This document shows positions 44,617 to 53,824 of a stretch of 64,000 nt of DNA, piece by piece. A model generated the notes under the pieces. The model saw only the letters and a list, made by a program, of their open reading frames with translations. It had not been told where the DNA came from and ran no database searches. The stretch comes from JAVKBW01 sp040222995 (lineage in GTDB: Bacteria; Pseudomonadota; Alphaproteobacteria; UBA8366; Aestuariispiraceae). The translations under genes and the position numbers were made by a program. The stretch's first letter is position 1. Each line of letters begins with the position of its first letter. The stretch lies in the NCBI GenBank assembly GCA_040222995.1, contig JAVKBW010000087.1:62001-126000 (forward strand), in the 5' to 3' direction.

Positions 44617-45042
44617 ATGGAAAATTTTACACCGTATTCAGCATTGGCGGGTGGTGCGTTGATTGGCGCAGCAGCAGTGCTTTTCATGACCCTGAACGGA
44701 CGCATCGCGGGAATAAGCGGCATTGTGGGAAACCTGACAGTGCCGAAACAGGGAGATGTCGCCTGGCGACTGGCTTTTACGCTGGGGCTTATCGGCGCAC
44801 CGGCCTGTTACCTGATTTTCGGCGGAATCTTTCCGTCAGTCGACTTCCAGGCATCGACGGTTCAACTGGTTGTTGCCGGCCTGATGGTCGGGTTCGGCAG
44901 CCAGGTCGGAAACGGCTGCACCAGTGGTCATGGCGTCTGCGGCATGGCGCGTCTGTCGAAACGGTCGATCATCGCGACGATGACATTCATGGTAACGGCC
45001 GGCGTGACGGTCTTTGTCATCCGCCATGTGCTGGGAGGGTGA
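44617..45042 (+). CDS. YeeE/YedE-family (PmpA-like) membrane protein
   Basis: The 141-residue protein has four predicted helices and the family motif GNGCTSGHGVCG. Half-size YeeE/YedE proteins occur in pairs and form a channel proposed to carry thiosulfate or other sulfur species. GGAGG lies directly before the ATG at 44617. The partner half starts four bases after the stop. Next to a DMSP lyase, a sulfur role is plausible, but the pair is divergent from dddP and may be independent. Confidence 0.9.
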   Translation: MENFTPYSALAGGALIGAAAVLFMTLNGRIAGISGIVGNLTVPKQGDVAWRLAFTLGLIGAPACYLIFGGIFPSVDFQASTVQLVVAGLMVGFGSQVGNGCTSGHGVCGMARLSKRSIIATMTFMVTAGVTVFVIRHVLGG

Positions 45043-45046
45043 ACCG

Positions 45047-45490
45047 ATGCATATTGTAACATCGTTTCTCGCGGGCCTGATATTCGGCCTTGGTCTGATC
45101 GTTTCCCAGATGGTGAACCCGGCGAAGATTCTCGCTTTTCTCGATGTAGCGGGTGACTGGGATCCCAGCCTGGCTTTCGTCATGGGCGGTGCGCTGACAG
45201 TGACGGCCGTCGGTTACAGGTTGTTGGACCGCTGGCACAAGCCGGTTTACGCAAGTGTATTCCAGAGACCCGGTAAAAGCGATCTGGATGGTCGCCTGAT
45301 CGGCGGCGCTGCTGTTTTCGGTATCGGCTGGGGGCTGGCCGGTCTGTGTCCGGGCCCCGCGCTGGTCGTGCTGAGTTCCGGCGCGAACGAGGCCGTTATC
45401 TTCTGCGTCGCTATGATTGCCGGCATGGCGGCGTTTAAATGGCTGGAACGGCTGAGAGCCCAACCGGCTGCGGTTGCCGGAGACGGCTAG
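45047..45490 (+). CDS. YeeE/YedE-family (PmpB-like) membrane protein
   Basis: The 147-residue second half of the pair has four predicted helices and the motifs QMVNPAKILAFLDVAGDWDPSLA (in part) and GWGLAGLCPGPALV. These proteins lack the conserved Cys of the first half's GCTSGH but have the Cys of GLCPGP. A good ribosome site (GGAGG) overlaps the end of the partner gene, so the two are translated together. A hairpin without T-run lies about 50 bp downstream (45543-45564). Confidence 0.9.
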   Translation: MHIVTSFLAGLIFGLGLIVSQMVNPAKILAFLDVAGDWDPSLAFVMGGALTVTAVGYRLLDRWHKPVYASVFQRPGKSDLDGRLIGGAAVFGIGWGLAGLCPGPALVVLSSGANEAVIFCVAMIAGMAAFKWLERLRAQPAAVAGDG

Positions 45491-46015
45491 GACCCACCAC
45501 AACAAAACGCGGCTGTTTGATCGGCAATGTAAACAGTTACACCGGGAACCGGGCGAGGTTCCCGCAATCCGCATTGTCTCAGGTAACGCCGGTCGGTTTC
45601 TCTGTGATGCAGACCAGACCCGGATCAGCTTGCATAAACCCTTTATTATCAACCGGATGGCCTCGAGATAGCAGGTCTTTCCCAGGTTTTGTTGACTTGA
45701 ATAATATTAAGTCGTATCGTTTTTCACCCAAGAAACTTGAAACGATGTCAGCTTTCTGGTGTGATTTATATTTTAAAATGTAAACGTTTACATAACAAAT
45801 GCAACCGGAATAGCAGAAACAGTCGCGATGAAGAGACAAGGTGACGGAAGGATTTCAACCGATAAGGAATGAGTCGTCGTCGCGGATAGTACGAAGCCGA
45901 AGAACAAGCCTGGTTTCGCCCCCAAACGGTAAAAAGCGGCAGGGGCGTAACGGATTAACAAGGGCGGCAATCGAGCCTTTCAGGATGCTGATGGGCGCAG
46001 GGAGAGGAGTTCGAG
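45491..46015. other. Intergenic region with LacI-type operator and long leader
   Basis: No gene is supported in these 525 bp. It contains a hairpin at 45543-45564 (8-bp stem), a promoter candidate TTGACT (45692) with TATCGT 17 bp on, and the operator at 45778-45793. About 220 bp remain between operator and the next gene; a reading frame there (from 45841) has no family resemblance. Confidence 0.6.
45778..45793. promoter_or_regulatory. LacI-type operator upstream of the metallo-hydrolase/RbsABC-type operon
   Basis: ATGTAAACGTTTACAT is a perfect 16-bp palindrome with the central CG typical of LacI-family sites. The same 16 bp occur at 52424-52439 before the HisD-like gene. The nearest LacI gene is at 51.1-52.2 kb. 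Confidence 0.85.
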
Positions 46016-47062
46016 ATGATTTTCTTTTGGGCGGAAACGCCGGATGGGTGGGGTATACCCGGTATTCACGGGCCATGGCCGGACGATGAACTCGACGGAT
46101 ATGTCCAGAGCGGCGTTTATCTGATACGCGGTCAGGGTGAAAACATGCTGATCGATACCGGAAACTGGACGTTGCCGGAATTCAATAACGGCATGGGCGA
46201 TTTCCTTATCAATCTGCTCGACAAGGAAAAGAACGATCTGAAATACATCGTTCTGACCCATTTCCATTACGATCACACCGGCAATGCCAAGATGCTCAAG
46301 GAACGGTACGGCGCGATGGTCGTTTGCCACCCGGCTGACAAGCCTATTATCGAAGACCCCTTGATCGTTACCCGTGAGGAAAATATCACGCGCTTCGGCG
46401 TAACCCCGGAAGAGGTGGTGCGCGATTACAATCTCAAGGAAGGCGAGAGCCTCGGGTTATCGGATCCAGGCATCATTGAGAAGTACTGGAATTTTCCGGT
46501 TGAAGTCGATGTCGAGGCCAATCACGGCGACATCCTCGATGTCGGCGGGTTGAAGGTGGAAGTCATTCATCTACCCGGACATTGCCCCGGTCAGATCGGA
46601 ATCTGGAACCCGCATACGGGCTCCCTGTATTCGGCCGATTTGCTGCACTACCCGACACCGCTCGGCCCGTCGCCGATCGGCGACGCCAAGGCGCATTCGG
46701 AATCGATCCAGAAATGCCTGGACCTGAAACCGCAACTGCTTCTCGAGGGTCACGGGCTATCCGCTTACTCAGAGGACAGTTCGAAGCGGCGGCTGCTCCA
46801 TATGCAGCAGCAGCAGAAGGACACGGCGGACCGGATCCGGTTTGTCCTGCATCGTGAAAAGCGCCCGCTGACCACGGAAGAACTGGTGCCGGAAGTACTG
46901 CCGGTGAAATCGGAGCTCGATTATCCGGTCTCGACCGGGATCGGCGAAAGGCGCTGTTACGCCGAATGCTGCATTCACACCCATCTCCTGTGGCTGATGG
47001 AACAGGGCAAGGTGGGCCGCGTTGAGGAAAAAGGAAAAATTGCATTCGAAAGCCATGAATAG
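46016..47062 (+). CDS. Metallo-beta-lactamase-fold hydrolase
   Basis: The 348-residue protein has the metal motif HFHYDH, further His in LPGHCPGQ and EGHG, and Asp in YSADLLH, so a two-metal site is intact. A C-terminal region of about 90 residues looks like a winged helix (TTEELVPEVLP, HTHLLWLMEQGKVGRVEEKG), as in the LACTB2/SoxH-like subgroup. Lactonase or thioester/ester hydrolase activity is possible. GGAGAGGAG lies before the ATG. It leads an operon with an RbsABC-type importer under a LacI operator, so it may open a lactone of the imported sugar. Confidence 0.85.
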   Translation: MIFFWAETPDGWGIPGIHGPWPDDELDGYVQSGVYLIRGQGENMLIDTGNWTLPEFNNGMGDFLINLLDKEKNDLKYIVLTHFHYDHTGNAKMLKERYGAMVVCHPADKPIIEDPLIVTREENITRFGVTPEEVVRDYNLKEGESLGLSDPGIIEKYWNFPVEVDVEANHGDILDVGGLKVEVIHLPGHCPGQIGIWNPHTGSLYSADLLHYPTPLGPSPIGDAKAHSESIQKCLDLKPQLLLEGHGLSAYSEDSSKRRLLHMQQQQKDTADRIRFVLHREKRPLTTEELVPEVLPVKSELDYPVSTGIGERRCYAECCIHTHLLWLMEQGKVGRVEEKGKIAFESHE

Positions 47063-47115
47063 AACCGGCCTACGGACGAAATCACAAGAACGCAAATCTG
47101 GGAGGTACAGTTAAA

Positions 47116-48453
47116 ATGTCGAGGAAACTTGATCCGAAGAATTATCCCGATTTTACACAGAAATCGGTGATTGATGCGCATATGGACCGGCTGGATACGC
47201 ATGGCGTGTCGCGGCGGGAATTCCTGCAGATCGCCACATACAGCGCCATCGCCGGCGCAACGGCTTCTGCGATGAATATTCCGGGTGTTGCGGTCGCCGC
47301 ATCGAATGGAAAAATGGCCCATTTGATGATGACGATGAGGATGGAATACACCAACAACGCCCAGACCGGCGCCTCAGGCGCCGCAAACACCCTGGGCCTG
47401 TCGATTACTTCGGCCGACGGACAATTCGACTCGGCGCGGCAGCTTAATCAGTTCGAACAGCAGATCGCCAGCGGCACGCAGGCGGTGATGCTGCATGCGC
47501 CGGGTGGCGGATCCATCAAGCGCATCGCCCAGCTTGCGAACGAAAACAAGATCTGGCTGAGCAACACCTGGGGTACGCTGCCCTGGTTCACCCCGTTCGA
47601 TGCTGGCGAGTACTACACGATGTATGCGGTTCCAGAAGAATTCTCGGCGCATCGCGATGTGACGATCGAAGTTTGCAATGCGATTATGGAGAAACACGGC
47701 GGCGGTAACGTCGTCGGCGTTACCGGCGTCGAAGGCAATTCGACAGACCTTATCCGGTCGCGCGGCCGCGATGATGCCATCGCGAAGTTTCCGGAAATCA
47801 ACCTCGTGGGTGAACTTCCCGGCAAATGGAACCGTGAGGATTCCCAGAAGGCGATGGAAGATCTCATTTCGAGACACGAAAACATCGTCGGCGTTATCGG
47901 ACAGAACGATGACGTGGCCGATGGGTGTATTGCGGCATTGCGGGCGGCGGGCATGCGTCCCGGCAGCGATGTCTTCGTTTCCGGCGCAGACGGTACGACA
48001 CTCGGTGCGGAAATGATCCAGCAGGGACGGTTGCTCACCACCAGCGCGAACGTACCGCAATATATGGGCGCACTGCTGACGACACGGCTCTTCGATGTCA
48101 TGAACGGCTGGCAGCCGAAGGCGGCCGAGCGGATGATGAACTGGCGGTCGATCGCCATGACCAAGGACAATGTTGCGCCTTATCTGGAACGTTATGTCAA
48201 TAACGGCGATGTCGAGCCGTTCGACTACAAGAAAATGTCGAAGGTTCTGCATCCGGATGATTGGGATCCGCAGGCCGAACTCTTTCCGATGGATATCGAT
48301 CTCGAATGGGGCGGTATCGACAAGCCGTCCGGTTGGGCCTATCCGGCGGAATACACAAAATCGCGTGAAAGCGGTGAAGCCGACGCGGTGAAGAAAATGT
48401 ATGCCGAACACTACAAGATCGACTTCTTTGGCCCATCGCCGATGAAGGCCTGA
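47116..48453 (+). CDS. Sugar ABC transporter binding protein (RbsB-like, Tat signal)
   Basis: The 445-residue periplasmic binding protein of type 1 (ribose/rhizopine type) has a long N-terminal lead ending in a Tat motif SRREFLQIA and a hydrophobic stretch through ASAMNIPGVAVA. Fold marks are QFEQQIASGTQAVMLHAPGG in part, VTGVEGN and IGQNDDVADG. GGGAGG lies before the ATG. It works with the ATPase and permease encoded downstream. A hairpin (48468-48505) separates it from the ATPase gene. The ligand is probably a sugar or cyclitol; the sequence does not say which. Confidence 0.9.
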   Translation: MSRKLDPKNYPDFTQKSVIDAHMDRLDTHGVSRREFLQIATYSAIAGATASAMNIPGVAVAASNGKMAHLMMTMRMEYTNNAQTGASGAANTLGLSITSADGQFDSARQLNQFEQQIASGTQAVMLHAPGGGSIKRIAQLANENKIWLSNTWGTLPWFTPFDAGEYYTMYAVPEEFSAHRDVTIEVCNAIMEKHGGGNVVGVTGVEGNSTDLIRSRGRDDAIAKFPEINLVGELPGKWNREDSQKAMEDLISRHENIVGVIGQNDDVADGCIAALRAAGMRPGSDVFVSGADGTTLGAEMIQQGRLLTTSANVPQYMGALLTTRLFDVMNGWQPKAAERMMNWRSIAMTKDNVAPYLERYVNNGDVEPFDYKKMSKVLHPDDWDPQAELFPMDIDLEWGGIDKPSGWAYPAEYTKSRESGEADAVKKMYAEHYKIDFFGPSPMKA

Positions 48454-48467
48454 TAGCACTGGTACTG

Positions 48468-48505
48468 TCGGATGTACGCTTGCCTGTATTATGGCGTGCA
48501 TCCGA
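48468..48505 (+). terminator. Hairpin after the RbsB-like gene
   Basis: TCGGATGTACGC (48468-48479) pairs with GCGTGCATCCGA (48494-48505), a 12-bp stem with one G-U pair and a 14-nt loop. No T-run follows; it probably acts as a 3' stabiliser of the binding-protein message. Confidence 0.5.
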
Positions 48506-48542
48506 AGACCGGCTGCTGTTTCTGTTGTAAAAGACATCCGTA

Positions 48543-50138
48543 ATGAATGCTGAGGCGGCGTTTTTCAAGGCGACGGGACTGTCGAAAAGTTTCGGCGGCG
48601 CGCAAGTCGTCACCGATGTCAGCCTGGATATCGGCGCCAATCAGGTGATCGGCATCGTCGGCGAGAACGGCGCCGGCAAAACAACCCTGTTTAATATGAT
48701 CTCGGGGATCGTTCGGCCCGATGCCGGTAACATGATGCTGGATGGCCGGCCGTTTTCTCCGAAAAACTATCTCGGCGCGAAAGCGTCCGGAATTTCTCGT
48801 GTGTTCCAGGAACAGGCGCTGATTCCCAACATCCTCGTTTACGAGAATCTGCTGCTGTCGTACGAGTCGATGTTTACCCGATTGGGGCAAATTCTCGATA
48901 AGAAAAAGATGATCGAGATGGCGAAACGGATCGTGGAGCCGGTTGGCCTGGACATCGATGTAAGGCGACCGACATCCGACTATAGTTTTTCCAAACGGCA
49001 ACTGATCGAAATCGCCCGGGCATGTCTCGTCCCGACCGAGTTGCTCGGTATTGACCATCCGCTCGTGCTTCTCGATGAACCGACATCGGCACTGGAAAAG
49101 GATGATGAAGAAACGTTCAGGAAACTGATATCAAGACTGCGAAAACGCTCATCCATTGTATTCGTCTCCCATCGCCTGACGGAAGTGCTCGAACTCACGG
49201 ACATTATTTATGTCCTGAAAGACGGGCACCTTGTAGAACGCCTGAAATCGTCGGATGCCGATGAACGCACGCTTCATGGACTGATGGTCGGACGGGACCG
49301 CGAGTCGGACTACTATCTTGAAGCCAGGCAGATCGATGAATTCTCAGAATCGAATGTGTTTTCCGCCAGAGGATTGAGCCGGGCCGACGAATACGCCGAT
49401 GTTTCGTTCGATGTCCGGCAGGGCGAGGTCGTCGGTCTCGGCGGCCTGATGAATTCCGGAAAGTCGGAATTCGGCAAGGGGGCCGCCGGCATCGTGCCGC
49501 CGGATAAGGGTGAGGTTGTCCTTTGCGATGGCCCGCCGGAAGCACCGTCCATTCACAAACTGGTAGGAAAAGGGCTGGCCTACATTCCGGCGGAAAGGTT
49601 GACGGAAGGGATGATAAGCGCCTTTACCGCCTCATGGAACCTGTCTCTGGCCGGGCGCATGGAAAACTTCGTGAACCGGTTCGGCCTGTGGCGGCACAGA
49701 CACGAACAGAAGGTCACCGAAAAATACATTTCAGACCTATCGATCAAGGCGCCGGGGCCGTCGGCAATATGCGCAACACTCTCCGGTGGCAATCAGCAGA
49801 AAATCGTTCTTTCACGATGGCTGTGCCGGAACCCGACATTCATGATACTGGACAACCCGACGCGTGGCGTCGATGCCGGGGCAAAGGAAGAGATATACAA
49901 GCTGATCCGGGATCTTTGTGCGCGGAATGTCGGTATCCTGTTGATTACGGACGATCTGCTGGAATTGATCGGCCTGTCCAGCCGCGTCATCATCATGCAG
50001 CACGGTCGCATTGCAAAAGTCATCAATGCGCCGGCCCGGTCCAAACCCACCGAGCGACAGCTCATCGAGGCAATGTTGACCGAAGTTACTCCGCCCGATC
50101 CCGATTTGAGCCACCACGGCAGCGAATCTGCCTCATGA
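48543..50138 (+). CDS. Sugar ABC transporter ATPase, double domain (RbsA type)
   Basis: The 531 residues hold two ABC domains, as in RbsA/XylG. Domain 1 has Walker A GENGAGKT and Walker B LLDEPTSALE; its signature region reads YSFSKRQLIEIARA, a degenerate form. Domain 2 has the weak Walker A GLMNSGKS usual for this subfamily, signature LSGGNQQK and ILDNPTRGVD, with Asn where Glu is normal. Only one composite site is therefore fully canonical. It lies between the binding-protein and permease genes, 13 bases before the permease. Confidence 0.92.
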   Translation: MNAEAAFFKATGLSKSFGGAQVVTDVSLDIGANQVIGIVGENGAGKTTLFNMISGIVRPDAGNMMLDGRPFSPKNYLGAKASGISRVFQEQALIPNILVYENLLLSYESMFTRLGQILDKKKMIEMAKRIVEPVGLDIDVRRPTSDYSFSKRQLIEIARACLVPTELLGIDHPLVLLDEPTSALEKDDEETFRKLISRLRKRSSIVFVSHRLTEVLELTDIIYVLKDGHLVERLKSSDADERTLHGLMVGRDRESDYYLEARQIDEFSESNVFSARGLSRADEYADVSFDVRQGEVVGLGGLMNSGKSEFGKGAAGIVPPDKGEVVLCDGPPEAPSIHKLVGKGLAYIPAERLTEGMISAFTASWNLSLAGRMENFVNRFGLWRHRHEQKVTEKYISDLSIKAPGPSAICATLSGGNQQKIVLSRWLCRNPTFMILDNPTRGVDAGAKEEIYKLIRDLCARNVGILLITDDLLELIGLSSRVIIMQHGRIAKVINAPARSKPTERQLIEAMLTEVTPPDPDLSHHGSESAS

Positions 50139-50151
50139 ATGAGAAACAGCA

Positions 50152-51108
50152 ATGAATAGCGTGTTGAAGAATATAGTAACCGCCGGCCTGTTTCTGCCGA
50201 TCGCCGTTGTCGTCGGATTGATCCTGTTTTTCGGAATTGCGTCCGATGCGTTTTTTACGCTTAGAAATCTGACCGCCGTGTCCGGCCAGGCCAGTACTTT
50301 GCTGATCGCCTGTCTCGGCGCCACATTTGTGATTCTCATGGGCAGCATCGATTTGTCGGTCGGCGCGATCGTGCTGCTTGTCGGCGCGATAACGGTAAAG
50401 GCGATCAACGCCTTCGGCCTGGGAACAGATGCCGTTCTGGTCGGGCTTGTCGCCGGTGCGTTTCTGGGCTGGATAAACGGTGCGATTTTCGCTTTCGGCC
50501 GAATACCGTCATTCGTGGTAACGCTGGGTTCCCTGTCCGTGTTTACAGGTATTGCCTGGCAGATACTCGAAGGCCGGGCCATTCGGTTCGATGCCTTGTC
50601 GTTCGAGGAACTGGCGATCGGTCAATTGATCCCGCGATTTCCGAATATCGCCCTGATCGCGATTATCATCTGGGCTGTGATGGTAGCGGTTTGCTTTTCC
50701 ACCCGGTTCGGCCGGTCGATGTATATCATCGGCGGTGGGGAAGCCGTCGCCCTTACGGCCGGTATTGCGGTACGGCGACACAAGATCATGGCTTTTATGC
50801 TGTCCGGCGCAACCGCCGGCATTGCCGGCGCTCTGGCTGTCGCCCGCCTGGGATCCGCAGGTCCGACACTGGGTCAGGACCTGCTATTGAACACACTGGC
50901 CGCCATCGTTGTCGGCGGAACGTCTCTGTCGGGCGGTATCGGTGGTGTCCACAGAACGATGCTCGGCGTACTGATTATCGTGCTGCTCGATAACGGCCTG
51001 AATTTAATGGGGGTCAACCAGTACGCACAGATGATGGTCAAAGGCGCCGTCGTCATCATCGCCGTTCTGGTCAGCCAGGACCGGGGCAAGGCGATTGTCG
51101 TGAAGTAA
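50152..51108 (+). CDS. Sugar ABC transporter permease (RbsC type)
   Basis: A 318-residue membrane protein with eight to ten helices and the RbsC marks GATFVILMGSIDLSVGAI in part, GRIPSFVVTLG and the coupling segment FGRSMYIIGGGEAVALTAGI in part. It forms a homodimeric pore. It is the last gene of the metallo-hydrolase/transporter operon and converges on the LacI gene with a 12-bp gap. Confidence 0.92.
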   Translation: MNSVLKNIVTAGLFLPIAVVVGLILFFGIASDAFFTLRNLTAVSGQASTLLIACLGATFVILMGSIDLSVGAIVLLVGAITVKAINAFGLGTDAVLVGLVAGAFLGWINGAIFAFGRIPSFVVTLGSLSVFTGIAWQILEGRAIRFDALSFEELAIGQLIPRFPNIALIAIIIWAVMVAVCFSTRFGRSMYIIGGGEAVALTAGIAVRRHKIMAFMLSGATAGIAGALAVARLGSAGPTLGQDLLLNTLAAIVVGGTSLSGGIGGVHRTMLGVLIIVLLDNGLNLMGVNQYAQMMVKGAVVIIAVLVSQDRGKAIVVK

Positions 51109-51120
51109 CGAGGCGAAGCC

Positions 51121-52164
51121 TCAGGCCAGACGCGCTGTCGTGTTCCTGATAACCAGTTCGACGGGGAACTCCGTCGTCCCCGGCGTTTCATTCCGATTGA
51201 TCCAGCCGATCAGTTTCGAAGCGGCTTCATGCCCCATTTTCTTTGCCGGGACCCGAACAGTTGTCAGTTGAGGCTCCGTGTATTGCGCGACCGGCAGATC
51301 GTCAAAGCCGATAATCGATACATCAGCAGGTACGTTCAAACCGACGCTTTGACATTCCTTCAATGCGCCGATGGCCTGAATATCGTTGGCGCAGAAAACC
51401 GCAGTCGGCGGATTGGGGTCGGCGAGCATCCGGTGCATCGCCGCACGCCCTTCGACAAACTCGAAGTCCCGCTCGAATATAAGATTGGCATCGATATCGA
51501 TACCGTTCTGCTGCAGAACATCCTCATAGGCGCGGCGGCGTTCCCGTGCTCTGTCGTTGACGTCGCTGCGCCCGCAAATCAGACCGATCCGGCGGTGTCC
51601 AAGGTCGGTCAGATGGCGCATCGCCAGGCAGCCTGCCATATAGTTATCAAAGGAAACGCTTGGCCGCGTCGCTTCGTCGTTGATCAGCTTCCAGGTAACG
51701 ATATACGGCACGCGGTTCGATTCGATCAGTTGATACAGGGCGTTGGGCCGGTCTCCGCCGGTCAGGATCAGGCCGTCGACCCGGCGCGTAAGCAATTGCC
51801 GGATCAGCCGTTCTTCTTCCTCCAGCGAAAAGTTCGACACGCCAAGCAGTACGGTATAACCGGCTTTCTGCGCGACTTCCTGAATGGCTTGGGTCGACGA
51901 GGCGTAGATCGAGTTCGTGATGGTCGGAATGACAAGGCCGATCGTTGACGATTTGTTCGAGGCAAGTGACATTGCGATGCCGTCGGAAACATATCCTGTC
52001 TTATCGATTACGGACTGGACCAGTTGTTTTGTTTCGGCATTTACCTGCTCCGGGGAATTGAGAACCCGGGAAACTGTCGCCGTCGAAACGCCGGCGCTTT
52101 TCGCTATGTCGATAATGGTCAGACGGTTCGGATGCCGCCGGGTTCGCGTGCTTTTCTCAGCCAT
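51121..52164 (-). CDS. LacI-family transcriptional regulator
   Basis: The 347-residue regulator has an N-terminal HTH (TIIDIAKSAGVSTATVSRVLN) with the hinge helix, and a sugar-binding-like core (GLVIPTITNS, VDGLILTGGDR, FCANDIQAIGALKECQ). It lies between the two operons that carry the perfect ATGTAAACGTTTACAT palindrome. A two-mismatch copy (52211-52226) lies 47 bp upstream of its own start, so local repression and autoregulation are likely. The effector is probably the sugar of the RbsABC-type system or a product of the HisD-like enzyme. Confidence 0.93.
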   Translation of the reverse strand: MAEKSTRTRRHPNRLTIIDIAKSAGVSTATVSRVLNSPEQVNAETKQLVQSVIDKTGYVSDGIAMSLASNKSSTIGLVIPTITNSIYASSTQAIQEVAQKAGYTVLLGVSNFSLEEEERLIRQLLTRRVDGLILTGGDRPNALYQLIESNRVPYIVTWKLINDEATRPSVSFDNYMAGCLAMRHLTDLGHRRIGLICGRSDVNDRARERRRAYEDVLQQNGIDIDANLIFERDFEFVEGRAAMHRMLADPNPPTAVFCANDIQAIGALKECQSVGLNVPADVSIIGFDDLPVAQYTEPQLTTVRVPAKKMGHEAASKLIGWINRNETPGTTEFPVELVIRNTTARLA

Positions 52165-52210
52165 GGGTAGCGTGACAGATCATGCAGAATTTCATTCGAT
52201 GTGGAAGGCG

Positions 52211-52226
52211 ATGCAAACCTTTACAT
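52211..52226. promoter_or_regulatory. Weaker LacI-type site upstream of the regulator gene
   Basis: ATGCAAACCTTTACAT differs at two positions from the perfect operator. It lies 47 bp upstream of the LacI start and suggests autoregulation at lower affinity. Confidence 0.6.
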
Positions 52227-52418
52227 CATTTCGCATCGAGACCCCCTTAAGACACTACGAAGATTGCGCGCAAACGGTGCTGTTTGCAAGCGTTCTGACA
52301 CCGGGTCGAGGCAGACGGTAAGCATGTTTTTGTTATGTTTCCGCCGTTTTTGTTGACATCGCATCCGGATTGGCCGTACCGTATTGCATCGGGTGCGAAA
52401 AGCGCCCAAAAATTTAAA

Positions 52419-52444
52419 CTATGATGTAAACGTTTACATCATAG
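52419..52444. promoter_or_regulatory. 26-bp perfect LacI-type palindrome before the HisD-like gene
   Basis: The core ATGTAAACGTTTACAT (52424-52439) is extended symmetrically by five bases on each side, so all 26 bp are self-complementary. A -10-like TATGAT (52420-52425) overlaps its left arm, and the gene's ATG is 17 bp beyond. A bound repressor would cover the promoter. Confidence 0.88.
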
Positions 52445-52460
52445 ATATGGGGAGACAAAG

Positions 52461-53780
52461 ATGCGGCGATACCTCAAGCAAGCGGATGCGGTGCTTGCAT
52501 CTAAAGCCAAGGCAAGCGTTGAAGTAACGGTCCGTGAAATGATCGCCAGGATTGCGGAGGAAAGAGACACGGCAGTCATCGACTTTGCGAAAAATCTCGA
52601 TAAATGGGAATCCGGGACGTTTCGCGTATCCGATGATGAAATTGCGGAAGTTGGCCGAAAACTGCCGGAAACCTTCAAGGAAGATTTCGCAATCTGCCAG
52701 CACAATGTCGAGGAATTCGCCAAGCGGCAGCTCGACTCGATGAGTGAGTTCGAAGACGACATTCTGCCCGGCGTCACGCTGGGCCAGAAGCTGATCCCTG
52801 TAAACGCCGTCGGCTGTTACATACCAGGCGGGAAGTATTCGCTGGTTTCCGCCGCCATTATGTCGGTCGGAACCGCCAAAGTCGCAGGCGTAAACCATGT
52901 GATCGGCTGCGCACCGCCACGCGACGGCAAGGCGATTTTCCCTGCGACCTTGTACGGTCTGCACGCGGCCGGTGCGGATGAAATTTACTGTATCGGCGGC
53001 GTTCAGGCGCTGGCGGCGATGGCGTATGGCTGTGTCGGTATGAAACCGGTCGACATGGTGACGGGTCCGGGTAACGCCTATGTCGCCGAAGCGAAACGTC
53101 AGCTTTACGGAACGGTCGGGATCGATCTGCTGGCGGGCCCGACGGAAATCTGTGTCATTGCAGACGAGACGGCGGATGCCGATCTTGTGGCGACCGACTT
53201 ACTCGGTCAGGCCGAACACGGTCCGGAAAGCCCCGCCTGGCTGATAACGACGTCGGAAGAGCTGGGCAAAGCCGTAATCGAAAAGGTTGAGGAGCAACTG
53301 GAAACGCTGGCGACCCGTGACATGGCCGAGCCGGCCTGGCGAGATTTCGGTGAAGTGATCGTTGTCGATTCCGACGATGAGGCCATTGAAGTCAGCGATG
53401 AATATGCGCCGGAACATCTGGAAGTTCAGACGGCTCGCGACGGCTATTATCTCGAACATCTGAAGAATTACGGCAGCCTGTTCGTCGGCGAGGAAAGCAC
53501 GGTCGCTTATGGCGACAAGGGTGTCGGCACCAACCATACGCTGCCGACCGGCCGGGCGGCCCGCTATACTGGCGGTCTCTGGGTCGGAAAGTTCATCAAG
53601 ACCGTCACCTATCAGCGTCTGACCAAGGAAGCGAGCCGCAAGCTTGCGCCGCCGCTGGCCAGAATGTGTGAGGTCGAAGGCCTGATCGCACACGGCATTA
53701 CCTGTGATGTTCGCTTTGGCCGCTACGCGCCGCCAAACGAAAAACAAGCGCCGGAAAAAACCGACGCGCCATCAATCTAG
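52461..53780 (+). CDS. HisD-family dehydrogenase (HpsN-like, catabolic)
   Basis: The 439-residue member of the histidinol dehydrogenase family keeps the catalytic pair Glu318-His319 (PEHLE) and the zinc ligands Gln250, His253 (QAEH), Asp352 and His411. It stands with transporters and a LacI operator, not with his genes. Relatives such as HpsN oxidise (R)-2,3-dihydroxypropane-1-sulfonate at C3 to sulfolactate, and its GVTLGQKLIPVNAVGCYIPGG region (quoted in part) looks closer to that group. The substrate remains unproven; another polyol is possible. A binding-protein gene follows by 44 bp. GGGGAGA before the ATG. Confidence 0.85.
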   Translation: MRRYLKQADAVLASKAKASVEVTVREMIARIAEERDTAVIDFAKNLDKWESGTFRVSDDEIAEVGRKLPETFKEDFAICQHNVEEFAKRQLDSMSEFEDDILPGVTLGQKLIPVNAVGCYIPGGKYSLVSAAIMSVGTAKVAGVNHVIGCAPPRDGKAIFPATLYGLHAAGADEIYCIGGVQALAAMAYGCVGMKPVDMVTGPGNAYVAEAKRQLYGTVGIDLLAGPTEICVIADETADADLVATDLLGQAEHGPESPAWLITTSEELGKAVIEKVEEQLETLATRDMAEPAWRDFGEVIVVDSDDEAIEVSDEYAPEHLEVQTARDGYYLEHLKNYGSLFVGEESTVAYGDKGVGTNHTLPTGRAARYTGGLWVGKFIKTVTYQRLTKEASRKLAPPLARMCEVEGLIAHGITCDVRFGRYAPPNEKQAPEKTDAPSI

Positions 53781-53824
53781 ATGAAAGTACGAAAACCTAA
53801 GGAAACTCAAGGGAGGAAGACAAG

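Noticed and set aside
45841..46089. Small plus-strand frame in the leader of the metallo-hydrolase operon
   Set aside because: No ribosome site or family features, and it overlaps the well-supported start at 46016.
47374..48537. 387-codon minus-strand frame opposite the RbsB-like gene
   Set aside because: Antisense shadow without motifs; the plus-strand gene has a Tat signal and fold marks.
52419..52444. Perfect 26-bp palindrome read as a terminator
   Set aside because: It has no loop and no T-run, lies 17 bp before a start codon and matches the LacI operator at 45.8 kb, so an operator is far more likely.
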